This document shows, piece after piece, positions 8,105 to 15,330 of a stretch of DNA of 64,000 nucleotides. The DNA comes from Poriferisodalis sp965262965. GTDB lineage: Bacteria > Actinomycetota > Acidimicrobiia > Acidimicrobiales > Poriferisodalaceae. Position 1 is the first letter of the stretch. Every line of letters starts with the position of its first letter. The stretch covers positions 248,001-312,000 of the forward strand of contig NZ_OZ253573.1 of NCBI RefSeq assembly GCF_965262965.1. Reading direction: 5' to 3'. The notes beneath the pieces are model-generated. The model was given only the letters and a program-made list of their open reading frames with translations, searched no databases and was not told the origin of the DNA. The position numbers were made by a program, and so were the translations under genes.

Positions 8105-9247
8105 CTAGGAGGTGTGGCTGCGCACCCAGTCGGTGATCAGGTCGGCAGCCTCGGCACGCGCCCCGGGGGGGTCGGCCAGGTAGTGGTCGCCGGCGATGCT
8201 GTGCATCGGCACGTGAGGTGCACCGGGTCGGCCGCGCAGCGCGTCGACGATCTTGGCGGTGTCGCAGGAGAAGATGCCGGTGTCGGCGTCGGCGTCGATG
8301 ACCAGCGCCGGCAGCGTGATGTGCCGGGCTTGATCGGTGCTGCACTGTGAGTCGCTGAGGCTCCACATCGACAGCCAGGTCCGCAGCGAGCTGACCGTGC
8401 CGACGCCGAAGATCCCGTAGTTCGCCCTGCGCGGGTCGCCGAGGTAGCACCCGGGCACGGCTCGCCGGCTGGGATCGATCGAGCCGTCGAGCATGCGCAG
8501 GTCGGCCCACAGCCGTGGCACCACGAACAGGCGCTCGCGGTGTCCTGCGGCCGACAGTCGATCCAGCTCGTCCTTGCACCATGCGGTGATGCGGTCGTTG
8601 CGGGCACGCTGCGCATTCCGGTATGCACCAATGAACACAGGATCGAACGGGGGCTGGCGATCCGCGGCGTATGGGTCGAGGGCCGAGTCGACGCTGAGGG
8701 GATCGTTCTCGTCGGTGACCGATGGATCCATCCAGTTCGTTAGGACTTCGGCTCGGCCGGTGTGCGCCACGATGGAGACGTAGAGATCACCGCCGGCCAG
8801 ATCGTCGATCGCCGGGCTGAGACTTCGCCGGCTGTACTCGGGAACCAAGTTGGGCGCCGTGGCCTGGGCTTGATAAGTGGCCATGAGCGAGCCCCCGCCG
8901 CTGTTGCCCAGCAACACGACGCAGTCGACGCCTTGGCCTCGCAGCCATCGGACCCCGACATCGATGTCCGCAAGCGCCAAGTCGGCCAAGAAGTACGGCT
9001 CGCCGCCCCGGAAGCGAGTGTTCCAGCCGAGAAAGCCCAAGCCACGCTCGGCGATGAATTCGGCCAGGTAGTGCTCGCTGAAGTCGATGTTGTAGTGGGT
9101 CGCGATCAGTGCCGTACGAGGCTCGTGGCCCACGGGCCGGTAGTAGACGCCTTGGCAGGGATGGCCGCCAACCCCCGCTCGGGGAGCGGTGGCGCTCGGC
9201 AAGGCGACGAACTCGCGGGTGACGCGATCGGTCGAGCTGTCGTTCAT
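8105..9247 (-). CDS. Alpha/beta hydrolase family protein
   Basis: A 380-residue alpha/beta-hydrolase-fold protein. The nucleophile elbow is GNSGGG, inside VVLLGNSGGGSLMATYQ. An acid is plausible at VIDADADTGIF and the histidine at SIAGDHYLADPPG near the C-terminus. The N-terminus contains HYNIDFSEHYLAEFIAERG, typical of a large subgroup of actinobacterial hydrolases of unknown substrate. The ATG at 9247 is chosen because it begins MNDSSTDRV; the earlier in-frame start would add 15 low-complexity residues and overlap the VOC gene. It sits between the VOC and acyl-CoA dehydrogenase genes. Confidence 0.82.
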   Translation of the reverse strand: MNDSSTDRVTREFVALPSATAPRAGVGGHPCQGVYYRPVGHEPRTALIATHYNIDFSEHYLAEFIAERGLGFLGWNTRFRGGEPYFLADLALADIDVGVRWLRGQGVDCVVLLGNSGGGSLMATYQAQATAPNLVPEYSRRSLSPAIDDLAGGDLYVSIVAHTGRAEVLTNWMDPSVTDENDPLSVDSALDPYAADRQPPFDPVFIGAYRNAQRARNDRITAWCKDELDRLSAAGHRERLFVVPRLWADLRMLDGSIDPSRRAVPGCYLGDPRRANYGIFGVGTVSSLRTWLSMWSLSDSQCSTDQARHITLPALVIDADADTGIFSCDTAKIVDALRGRPGAPHVPMHSIAGDHYLADPPGARAEAADLITDWVRSHTS

Positions 9248-9263
9248 TGGTGAACGTCCGTCG

Positions 9264-9761
9264 TCAGGCGGTGGCGCCGGACATCGGGGCACGCATCACG
9301 GAGAGAGCTTCGTCGGCGTCAGCGGGGATGCCCGGTGTATCGACACACAGCTCGATCATGATGCCGTTGGGGTCGACGTAGTACAGCGAGCGGCACCAGC
9401 CGTGGTCGATGTCCATCAGCGGCTTGATCCCTGCATCGGTCATGCGTTCACGCACAGCGTCCTGCTTCTCGAAGGTGGCTCGCACCGCGACGTGGTTCAC
9501 CCACACCGGCAGGCCCACCGACGTGCTCAGGTCGGTGCTGAAGTCGGCCTGCTCGCCCATGTTCTCGATTCTGAAGAACGCGATGCACTCGTCGCCGCCG
9601 ATGTCGTAGAAGACGTGCTTGATCCAGCCCGCTGGACGCCCGTCCGTGGGTGGCCGATTCTCCCCTTCGGCGTGGACCAGCGGAAACCCCATGAGGTCCT
9701 CGTAGAACCGATGGGTCGCTTCAAGATCCTTGGTCGCGAATGCGACGTGATGCAGTGCCAT
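9264..9761 (-). CDS. VOC (glyoxalase/extradiol dioxygenase) superfamily protein
   Basis: A 165-residue vicinal-oxygen-chelate protein with two beta-alpha-beta-beta-beta modules. Likely metal ligands are the His in ALHHVAFATKDL, the His in VWVNHVAVRA and the Glu in GIMIELCVD, the standard positions for a divalent metal. RSLYYVDPNG is the typical strand-turn before the final Glu. The reaction (isomerase, dioxygenase or lyase) cannot be assigned. It is the first gene of the minus-strand hydrolase/acyl-CoA dehydrogenase group. Confidence 0.85.
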   Translation of the reverse strand: MALHHVAFATKDLEATHRFYEDLMGFPLVHAEGENRPPTDGRPAGWIKHVFYDIGGDECIAFFRIENMGEQADFSTDLSTSVGLPVWVNHVAVRATFEKQDAVRERMTDAGIKPLMDIDHGWCRSLYYVDPNGIMIELCVDTPGIPADADEALSVMRAPMSGATA

Positions 9762-9860
9762 GACTCCCCCGCTGTGTTGCGTGTCCTACAGCGTCGCGCA
9801 GTCTCAGGCTCTCACGTTGCCGCCGCCGTGCTGCGCACGCGAGCGAGGTGGATAGGTGCG

Positions 9861-10343
9861 TCAGCCCAGCGGGAAACTGGCCACGTTCACGTAGTGGCCC
9901 CAGGGCGTCGATTCGACCAGGCAGATCTCTGACACAGTGAAGTTCTCGTCGAGTTGCGGCCAGTCCAGCGATGGCTGGGCGCGTTTGAAGCGGGCAATGG
10001 TCACATGGCCGACGAAGGGATGGTCCGGTGGCGGCTGGCCGATGAACATGGTGGCGTCGGTAACGGAGCCAGCAAGTTCGTCGACACCGGCGGCAGGCAA
10101 CATGAGCACACCGCGGCCCAGCGGTTCGACAGCGGGGCCCAGCGCGACGCCAGTCGGAGCGAGCGAAACGGACTCGAGCGCCGCACGCGCCTCGCCGTGG
10201 TCACAATCGCCGAGGAATCGCAGCGTAATGTGCATGCGCTCGGGTGCTGTCCATCGCACACCGGGCGCCTTCGGCCGGGGGAGTGCTGCGAGGTCGCAGA
10301 CCACATGTTCGGGAGGCCAGACAGCCACGAACAGGCGGTGCAC
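9861..10343 (-). CDS. thpR: RNA 2',3'-cyclic phosphodiesterase (2H family)
   Basis: A 160-residue 2H phosphoesterase, the family first described as 2'-5' RNA ligase and now known to hydrolyse 2',3'-cyclic phosphates. Both catalytic HxT motifs are present, HITLRFLGD in the first half and HVTIARFKR in the second, with the N-terminal RLFVAVWPP strand. It is slightly shorter than the usual 175-190 residues. The start is GTG at 10343. The gene is divergent from the lipoprotein gene that follows. Confidence 0.88.
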   Translation of the reverse strand: MHRLFVAVWPPEHVVCDLAALPRPKAPGVRWTAPERMHITLRFLGDCDHGEARAALESVSLAPTGVALGPAVEPLGRGVLMLPAAGVDELAGSVTDATMFIGQPPPDHPFVGHVTIARFKRAQPSLDWPQLDENFTVSEICLVESTPWGHYVNVASFPLG

Positions 10344-10410
10344 GGCCCGACTGTAGACAAGCCACCGGTGCGTCGAAGCGATCTGTTGCGACCCGATTAC
10401 GCTCGCTGCC

Positions 10411-11403
10411 GTGGCACAGCGCTTGCGATATGCGGTGGGTCTCGTCGCGGGCTGTCTGTTCGTAGCGGCTGCATTGGCCGGCTGCAGCGATGACAGCGGC
10501 GAGACACCCCAAACCGTGGTTCAGGCCACCGCCGCGTCCGCAGCCGGTTCTGCCGAAACCGGGGACACCACTGCGCGCAGCGGCTCCGACGATGACCACG
10601 AAGACGCCGAGCGGGATGACGACGCCGATGACGACGATCGTGACCGTGACGTTGCCGATGATTCAGATCGTGACGACGAATCCGACGACGCGCCCGGCCA
10701 CGAAGAAGACGACGGCGAGTCTGACGACGGCGAGCCAGATGATGATTCCGACGGGGGGTCGGGGGATGATTCGGACGATCGTGAGAGCGATGACGACGAT
10801 GACGGCCGCGATGACGACGATGACGGCGGGCGCGATGACGATGACGGCCGCGAGGATGACGATGACGGCGGGCGCGAGGATGACGATGACGGCGGGCGCG
10901 AGGGCGACGACGATGACGAGTCCGAGGATTCCAGCGACGCCGACGATGGATCTGAGCAGTCCTCTGACGCCGTAGCCGCCGAGCCTGCTGCGACTGAGGA
11001 GCGCCCGCTGGTGCTTCAGCTGGCCGTCCCCCAGCTCAATGGCGAGCTGTTCGACGTCAGCTCGGCGGCCGGCCGCGACGTGCTGCTGTGGTTCTGGGCA
11101 CCGTGGTGACCGACGTGCCAGAGCGAAGCGCCTGCGGTCGCAGCGTTGAAATCACAGCACGGAGACAACCTCGTTCTCCTCGGCATTCCCGGCCGCGACA
11201 CCCGAGCGGCGATGTCACGCTTCGTGAGCACGTACGGCGTCGGGAACATGCCGCACCTACCCGACGAGAATGGCGACCTGTGGACCGCGTTCGGCGTCAG
11301 CTACCAGCCCCGCTGGTTTCTGGTCCGGGCCGATGGCACCTCCGATCGCGGCGGTGGCATCCCACCCGAGAGCATCGTCCAAGACGCCCTCACTGCCGGC
11401 TAG
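10411..11403 (+). CDS. Candidate selenoprotein: lipoprotein thioredoxin (TlpA/DsbE-like) with UGA at the first redox cysteine
   Basis: Read through one in-frame TGA (11107-11109), this is a 330-residue extracytoplasmic redox protein. It has a signal peptide with lipobox LAGC near residue 24 and an acidic Asp/Glu/Gly linker of roughly 130 residues. A thioredoxin domain like Mycobacterium MPT53 follows: VLLWFWAPW, then TGA, then PTCQSEAP, a later LLGIPGRD, and the cis-proline loop SYQPRWF. In relatives the TGA position is Cys (WCPxC), so the motif reads U-P-T-C. The 98 codons downstream are open, in the same frame and fully conserved in pattern, unlike the multiply damaged pseudogenes nearby. 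A SECIS-like hairpin follows the TGA. The alternative is a single Cys-to-stop mutation. Confidence 0.72.
11110..11147 (+). promoter_or_regulatory. Putative bacterial SECIS element
   Basis: Directly after the TGA, bases 11127-11147 can fold into an 8-bp stem: AGCG pairs with CGTT and CTGC pairs with GCAG. A single C (11131) is bulged and the GGUC tetraloop lies at 11136-11139. The loop starts 27 nt after the TGA. A short upper stem, a one-base bulge and a G-starting apical loop near this distance are the accepted features of bacterial SECIS hairpins, and the E. coli fdhF loop also contains GGUC. Folding was done by eye. Confidence 0.55.
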
Positions 11404-11500
11404 CCCGCCGGATCAAACGACCTCGCCAAGCCGTGCCGTCCCGTGCACCCGGCAGAATTCGCTTGGGCGTCCGGCAGATACTGAAATACATTCACTTTCT

Positions 11501-11755
11501 ATGAACGATGAGATGCTGAGTGATGACGGCGGTGAGTTGCAGCGCCGCGAGCTGCGTGCTGCTGGGGTGCTCATCGCAGCTGACGCCCGACTGCGACCAA
11601 CCACCACCATGGTCGCCGATGACGAGGCGGGTGACACGGTGGCAGTCGCCACCTTGCTGCTTGACGTGACCCGCCCAGATTGCGTCGACCGGGTCGTGAG
11701 CTGGTTGCGCGACACAGCGACGCTTCTTGAAGCCATCCGCTGCCTTGAAGACTGA
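11501..11755 (+). CDS. Hypothetical protein, 84 residues
   Basis: A short open frame with typical high third-position G+C encodes an acidic, partly helical 84-residue protein (GELQRRELRAAG, later DTVAVATLLLDV and a C-terminal SWLRDTATLLEAIRCLED). No family is recognised. The region before it (ATACATTCACTTTCT) is unusually A+T-rich for this window and could be a promoter, but no ribosome site is evident. It precedes the toxin-antitoxin cluster. Confidence 0.4.
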   Translation: MNDEMLSDDGGELQRRELRAAGVLIAADARLRPTTTMVADDEAGDTVAVATLLLDVTRPDCVDRVVSWLRDTATLLEAIRCLED

Positions 11756-11896
11756 ACTCATCGTCGGAACAGACTCGAGCCGCGGGCGGTCTTGCGGCTC
11801 GGGGCTCGCGTTCGGCGACAAGCGAACGAGATGAGCGGACAATTGTGGCTACGCTTGTGCCCACCAGATGGAGTGCAGGTCACGAGGAGGCGCGAA

Positions 11897-12166
11897 ATGC
11901 GCACGGTGGGGGTTCGCGAGTTCAGAGATCACGCTTCGCAGCTCATCGCTGCGGGGGAGACGCTCACTATTGAACGGCATGGCAAGCCAGTCGGTTTCTA
12001 CGTCCCGATCAAGGCCAAGGACCGACGTGAGGGTGCCGCAGCGCTTGACAAGCTGGGGGAACTCGTCGGCAGCATTCTCGCACGGACAGGTATCAGCGAA
12101 GACGAGCTTGTGGCCGACATGACGGCCGAAGACGCTGCATCGCAACGAACGCACTCCACGGGCTGA
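11897..12166 (+). CDS. Phd/YefM-type antitoxin
   Basis: An 89-residue antitoxin of the Phd/YefM superfamily. Members neutralise a cognate toxin, often a VapC/PIN RNase, and repress their own operon. The N-terminus has the family pattern VGVREFRDHASQLIAAGETLTIERHGKPVGFYVP, quoted as VGVREFRDHASQL and LTIERHGKPVGFY. The C-terminal half (ILARTGISEDELVADM) is the flexible toxin-binding part. A strong GAGGAGG site lies seven bases before the ATG. The partner PIN gene follows after 42 nt but is truncated. Confidence 0.82.
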   Translation: MRTVGVREFRDHASQLIAAGETLTIERHGKPVGFYVPIKAKDRREGAAALDKLGELVGSILARTGISEDELVADMTAEDAASQRTHSTG

Positions 12167-12208
12167 CGCAGCACCGGAATCGAGCAATTGTGCGGCGGGG
12201 AGACCTCG

Positions 12209-12520
12209 GTGCGGCTCGTCGTTGACACCAATGTGCTCGTCGGCGAGCTCTTGCGCGTCAAAGGGCGCGGGCGTCTCGCTGATGAGCGCTTGGAGCTGTT
12301 CATCCCGGAGCAGATGTGGGAGGAATCGCAATATGAGATTCCCCGCCGGGTAGCCCGCATCGGGGCCAAGCGAGGGCTGAGCGTCCACGAGTCGAGCGCG
12401 TTGACCGAACTCGCGCTGGGCGCCATCGAAGCCAACGTCGAAAAGGCGCCTGCGATGCTCTCGTTCGAGCCTGTATGCGCGTGCGCTTCAGTGGTTGCTC
12501 GCGGATGCCGAGCGCAGTGA
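12209..12520 (+). pseudogene. PIN-domain toxin, 3' end lost
   Basis: This frame begins with the PIN hallmark VRLVVDTNVLVGELLR, whose Asp is an active-site acid, and continues through IPEQMWEESQYEIPRRVARI. Normal PIN toxins then run on to a second acidic cluster (usually followed by a W-T-x-D-x-D strand). Here the frame instead drifts at about 12460 into sequence that in another frame encodes MazE, and stops at 12520. The start is GTG 12209, preceded by GGGGAG. The protein lacks half of its active site and is presumably non-functional, so the Phd-like antitoxin has no intact partner here. Confidence 0.7.
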
Positions 12521-12620
12521 GATCACGGCTCAGCTCGACGCCGTCTACGCGGAGGAATCCTCGGAACTCGACGCTGGCCTTAGCGCCGCACAGGTGCGAG
12601 CAATCTCGGACGACCGTTGA
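12444..12620 (+). pseudogene. MazE-type antitoxin, 5' end lost
   Basis: In the third frame, overlapping the PIN remnant, the sequence encodes the C-terminal half of a ribbon-helix-helix MazE-like antitoxin: CSRSSLYARALQWLLADAE, then EITAQLDAVYAEESS and LSAAQVRAISDDR before TGA. No start codon or N-terminal RHH beta-strand lies upstream, since stops occur at 12378 and 12402 in this frame. A deletion therefore seems to have joined the front of the PIN gene to the back of mazE. The toxin-binding tail of the antitoxin survives in the DNA but probably not as a translated protein. Confidence 0.65.
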
Positions 12621-12982
12621 TCCGACGCGGAGACATCTGCTGGATCGACTTGGGCCAGCCAGCGGGTTCCGGTCCGGCCCATCGCCGTCTGATCGTCGTT
12701 GTCTCTGATGACGAATTCAACCGAAGCCGAATCTCGACGGTGATCGGCGTCGTCTGCGCCACCAATCTTCGGCTGGCTGACGCCCCAGGCAATGTGATGC
12801 TGCATGTAGAGGAATCAGGCTTGCCGTACGACTCCGTTGTCAACGTCTCCCAGGTGATCACGGTCGACAAGGCGGAGCTGACCGAGCCGCCGGTCGGCGC
12901 CGTTGGGTTGCCGTCGATGAGGCACATCGAGGATGGCCTCAGACTGGTCCTCGGCATGACGCCGCCATTGCAGCGCTGGTGA
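12617..12982 (+). CDS. mazF: MazF/PemK-type endoribonuclease toxin
   Basis: A 121-residue MazF-family toxin that would cleave mRNA at short motifs. It shows the N-terminal RRGDICWIDLG strand, the loop GSGPAHRRLIVVV (usually GSEPGxxRP), the strand STVIGVVCATNL and the C-terminal SQVITVDKAELTEPPVGAV. The only start matching homology is TTG at 12617, which overlaps the mazE stop (TTGA). The reading frame is complete although its antitoxin lacks an N-terminus. Silencing through loss of coupled translation, or rescue by another MazE, are both possible. Confidence 0.82.
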   Translation: MIRRGDICWIDLGQPAGSGPAHRRLIVVVSDDEFNRSRISTVIGVVCATNLRLADAPGNVMLHVEESGLPYDSVVNVSQVITVDKAELTEPPVGAVGLPSMRHIEDGLRLVLGMTPPLQRW

Positions 12983-13129
12983 GGCGGTCTGACCGAGCTG
13001 TCAGCGCCTGACATGCGTTTTCGTGAGGGCCAACGGAGAGGACGTTTAGGTCGCCACTCTCCGTGCCGGACGCGTGCTGCGGACACGATCAGTGGACACG
13101 ATGTTGGACACTCAGGTGGACAAAATAGA
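12983..13129 (+). other. Flank between mazF and the ISL3-type element
   Basis: This short spacer has no convincing gene. It holds an imperfect repetition of GGACAC/TGGACA words (13080-13125), with no recognised function. It is the left flank of the ISL3-type copy. The eight bases next to the element (ACAAAATA) do not match the eight on its other side (AACAACGT), so no target duplication is visible. Confidence 0.4.
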
Positions 13130-14041
13130 GAGCCTTCGTCTTTTTGTGGGATTGGGGCTGCTGGGCTCGGCGGGGTTCGTGTCAGGAGGAGTCCGCGGGT
13201 TTCGGAGTTGGTGTAGTTGGTGATGCCGTGGGCTTTGCGGCGCAGGACTTGGAGCAGGTTGTTGGTTCGGTCGATGCGGCCGTTGGGGCGCCGTCCCGTT
13301 TGGTGCCAGTCGAGGATCTGGTGGTGCCATGCGAGGAAGGTGTCGACGGTGTCGCTGAACTCGGGGATCTGCGCGGTGCGGTAGATGTCCGCGAACCGGT
13401 CGAGTGCTTCGAGGGCGCCTTTGCGGTCGGCGGCGTCGAGCTTGTCGGGCCGGCGCGTCAGCAAGAACCGCGCCCCGAACACTTCGGGGTCGAACGCCGG
13501 CTCGGAGCCCTCGGGGCGGCGCTGCACGTCGCGGCGCACTGCTGAGAGGCCCGCCGCGAACCATCTGATCACGTGGAACCTGTCCAGCACATGGCGGGCG
13601 TGGCCGAGGCGCACTTCGATGGCTGCCTTGTACGCCGCCGAGCCGTCGCACACCACGACCTTCACGCCACGGCACCATTTGTGCCCCTGAGCAGCCAAAA
13701 CCCCCGACAGCGCCTGGGCGCTGCGGTGGGGCGCCATGGCGAGCACCTCGCCGGCGTCGCGGTTCGCCAGCACCGTCACGTACCGGTGCCGTTCGCGGAT
13801 CGAGGTCCCCGTCCACCACCAGCACCCGGCACCTCTGGCGACGGCGGCGGCCGGCGACCAGGCCTGCCCAGGCCACCACCAGCGCGTTGGCCAGCCTCCA
13901 GCTCAGCGCGTGGCGGCGAGCTGCGGCGTTGACCGTCATCGCCCGCGCGTCGGCCACCAGCCGCTCAGGCGCGTCGACGACCACCCCCAGCACTCTGACG
14001 CGCGGCAGCCACAGCCGCACCGACACAACATCACGCCTCAT
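13130..14041 (-). pseudogene. ISL3-type transposase, frameshifted (copy 1)
   Basis: The frame opens with ATG 14041 behind a good GGAGG site (MRRDVVSVRLWLPRVRVLG) and runs through LSWRLANALVVAWAGL to VLVVDG. There it goes out of phase at a GGGG run. The adjoining frame continues with the DDE core: VTVLANRDAGEVLAM, KVVVCDGSAAYKAAIEVRLG, HVLDRFHVIRWFAAG and later GRIDRTNNLLQVLRRKAHG. Residues resembling the zinc-finger region are missing between VVVDAPE and RLVADARAM. One base change would restore the main frame, so an error in sequence or recent decay are both possible. Confidence 0.72.
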
Positions 14042-14136
14042 CGACGCCCTCCAAGGTTCGGCGCCTGTAAACACCGATCCCCCCAGGGCCTCGACCCCTA
14101 CAAACGGACCCTCAACCCGCAAAACGACGAAGGGCC
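13130..14136 (-). mobile_element. ISL3-family-like insertion element, copy 1
   Basis: A 1.0-kb element repeated almost identically at 21749-22768 in the same orientation. Imperfect terminal inverted repeats are visible: the left end GAGCCTTCGTCTTTTTG matches the reverse complement of the right end, GGCCCTTCGTCGTTTTG. The single transposase gene lies on the minus strand. The element is about 300 bp shorter than usual ISL3 elements and appears to lack the N-terminal zinc-finger part. No 8-bp target duplication is found. Its right end cuts an enoyl-CoA hydratase gene. Confidence 0.75.
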
Positions 14137-14700
14137 AACAACGTGCCCAGCAGCTGGCTGGTGCGAAGGCCCATGTTCTCGAACGCCTGGTTGACGAGCA
14201 GCTTGTTGAGCGCCAGCTGGTTCGCCGGGATGTGTGCGAGCCGGCGGGCGAACGCCTCGACCTGATTGCCGAGCTCGTCGGGCGGGTACACGTAGGCGAC
14301 CAGTCCGATGCGGTGGGCGGTCTCGGCGTCTATGGCGTCGCCCGACAGCAAGAACTGCTTGGCGTGCTCGAGGCCTAGCCGATATACCCACATCATCGTG
14401 GTGGGCGTGCCGTAGATGCGCGAGGGGGCATAGCCGATGTGCGCATCTGAGGCCATGACCAGCAGGTCACAGCACAGGATCATGTCGGTGGCCCCGCCGA
14501 TCGCCCAGCCGTGGATCTGCCCGAGCACCGGCTTGGGGCACTCCCAGATCTTCATGAACCGCTTCACGTTGTGGCCCATGAACTGCCAGTCCCGGACAGG
14601 GTCCCAGGCGCCCTCGCGCGGCTTGGGACCGGATGCGCCGTAGGGGCTGCCCCACGAGTCGTACGGCTCCTCGGAGCCGCTCGTCGTCACGGCGTTCGAG
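14137..14700 (-). pseudogene. Enoyl-CoA hydratase remnant truncated by the IS
   Basis: The minus frame encodes the middle and C-terminal half of a crotonase: WECPKPVLGQIHGWAIGG, then TDMILCCDLLVMASDAHIG, YGTPTTMMWVYRLG and ANQLALNKLLVNQAFENMG. The final codons end at the IS boundary (LLGTLLAL continues into IS sequence). The N-terminal crotonase signature is absent, because upstream of about 14700 the sequence belongs to an unrelated ATPase fragment on the other strand. Both ends are therefore lost and the gene is dead. Confidence 0.75.
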
Positions 14701-15107
14701 TGATCGACCTTGACCAACCAGCGGTACGCGATGCAGTGTCGTGCGACCCCGCGACCTTCGTCTCGGGGCCCGCGCCCGTATGCATCGACGAATTCCAGAA
14801 AGCACCCGTGGTTCTCGATGCCATCAAGGCCGAGCTGAATCGGAACCGTGCGCCAGGGCGGTTCGTGATCACGGGATCGACGAGATTCGACGCCTTGCCG
14901 ACTGCGGCGCAGGCACTGACCGGCCGCATTCACATCGTCGATGTTCTGCCGTTCTCGCAGGGCGAGACGACAGCTCATTGGCGGACACACGACGGCCAAG
15001 AGGCCGGCGTGGTCATCGAGCGCGTCGACGGGTCCGTCGTCGCCCTCGTAGTCCAGAGGTGGTCGGCCGCGGTAACGTCCGTCATTGATGCACAGGTCTT
15101 TGACTGA
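14700..15107 (+). pseudogene. ATP-binding protein (AAA/DUF4143-type) internal fragment
   Basis: The plus frame carries the middle of an archaeal-type ATPase of the AAA plus DUF4143 family. The Walker B region is PVCIDEFQKAPVVLDAIK, the sensor strand is PGRFVITGSTRFDAL, and LPFSQGE follows. It then jumps to a segment like the C-terminal nuclease-fold domain (THDGQEAGVVIERVDG). The Walker A end and the domain between are missing. It abuts the enoyl-CoA hydratase remnant head to head at about 14700. Confidence 0.65.

Positions 15108-15330
<223 letters not shown>

Noticed and set aside
7303..8136. 277-codon plus-strand frame opposite the acyl-CoA dehydrogenase
   Set aside because: It is an antisense shadow; the minus strand has all dehydrogenase motifs.
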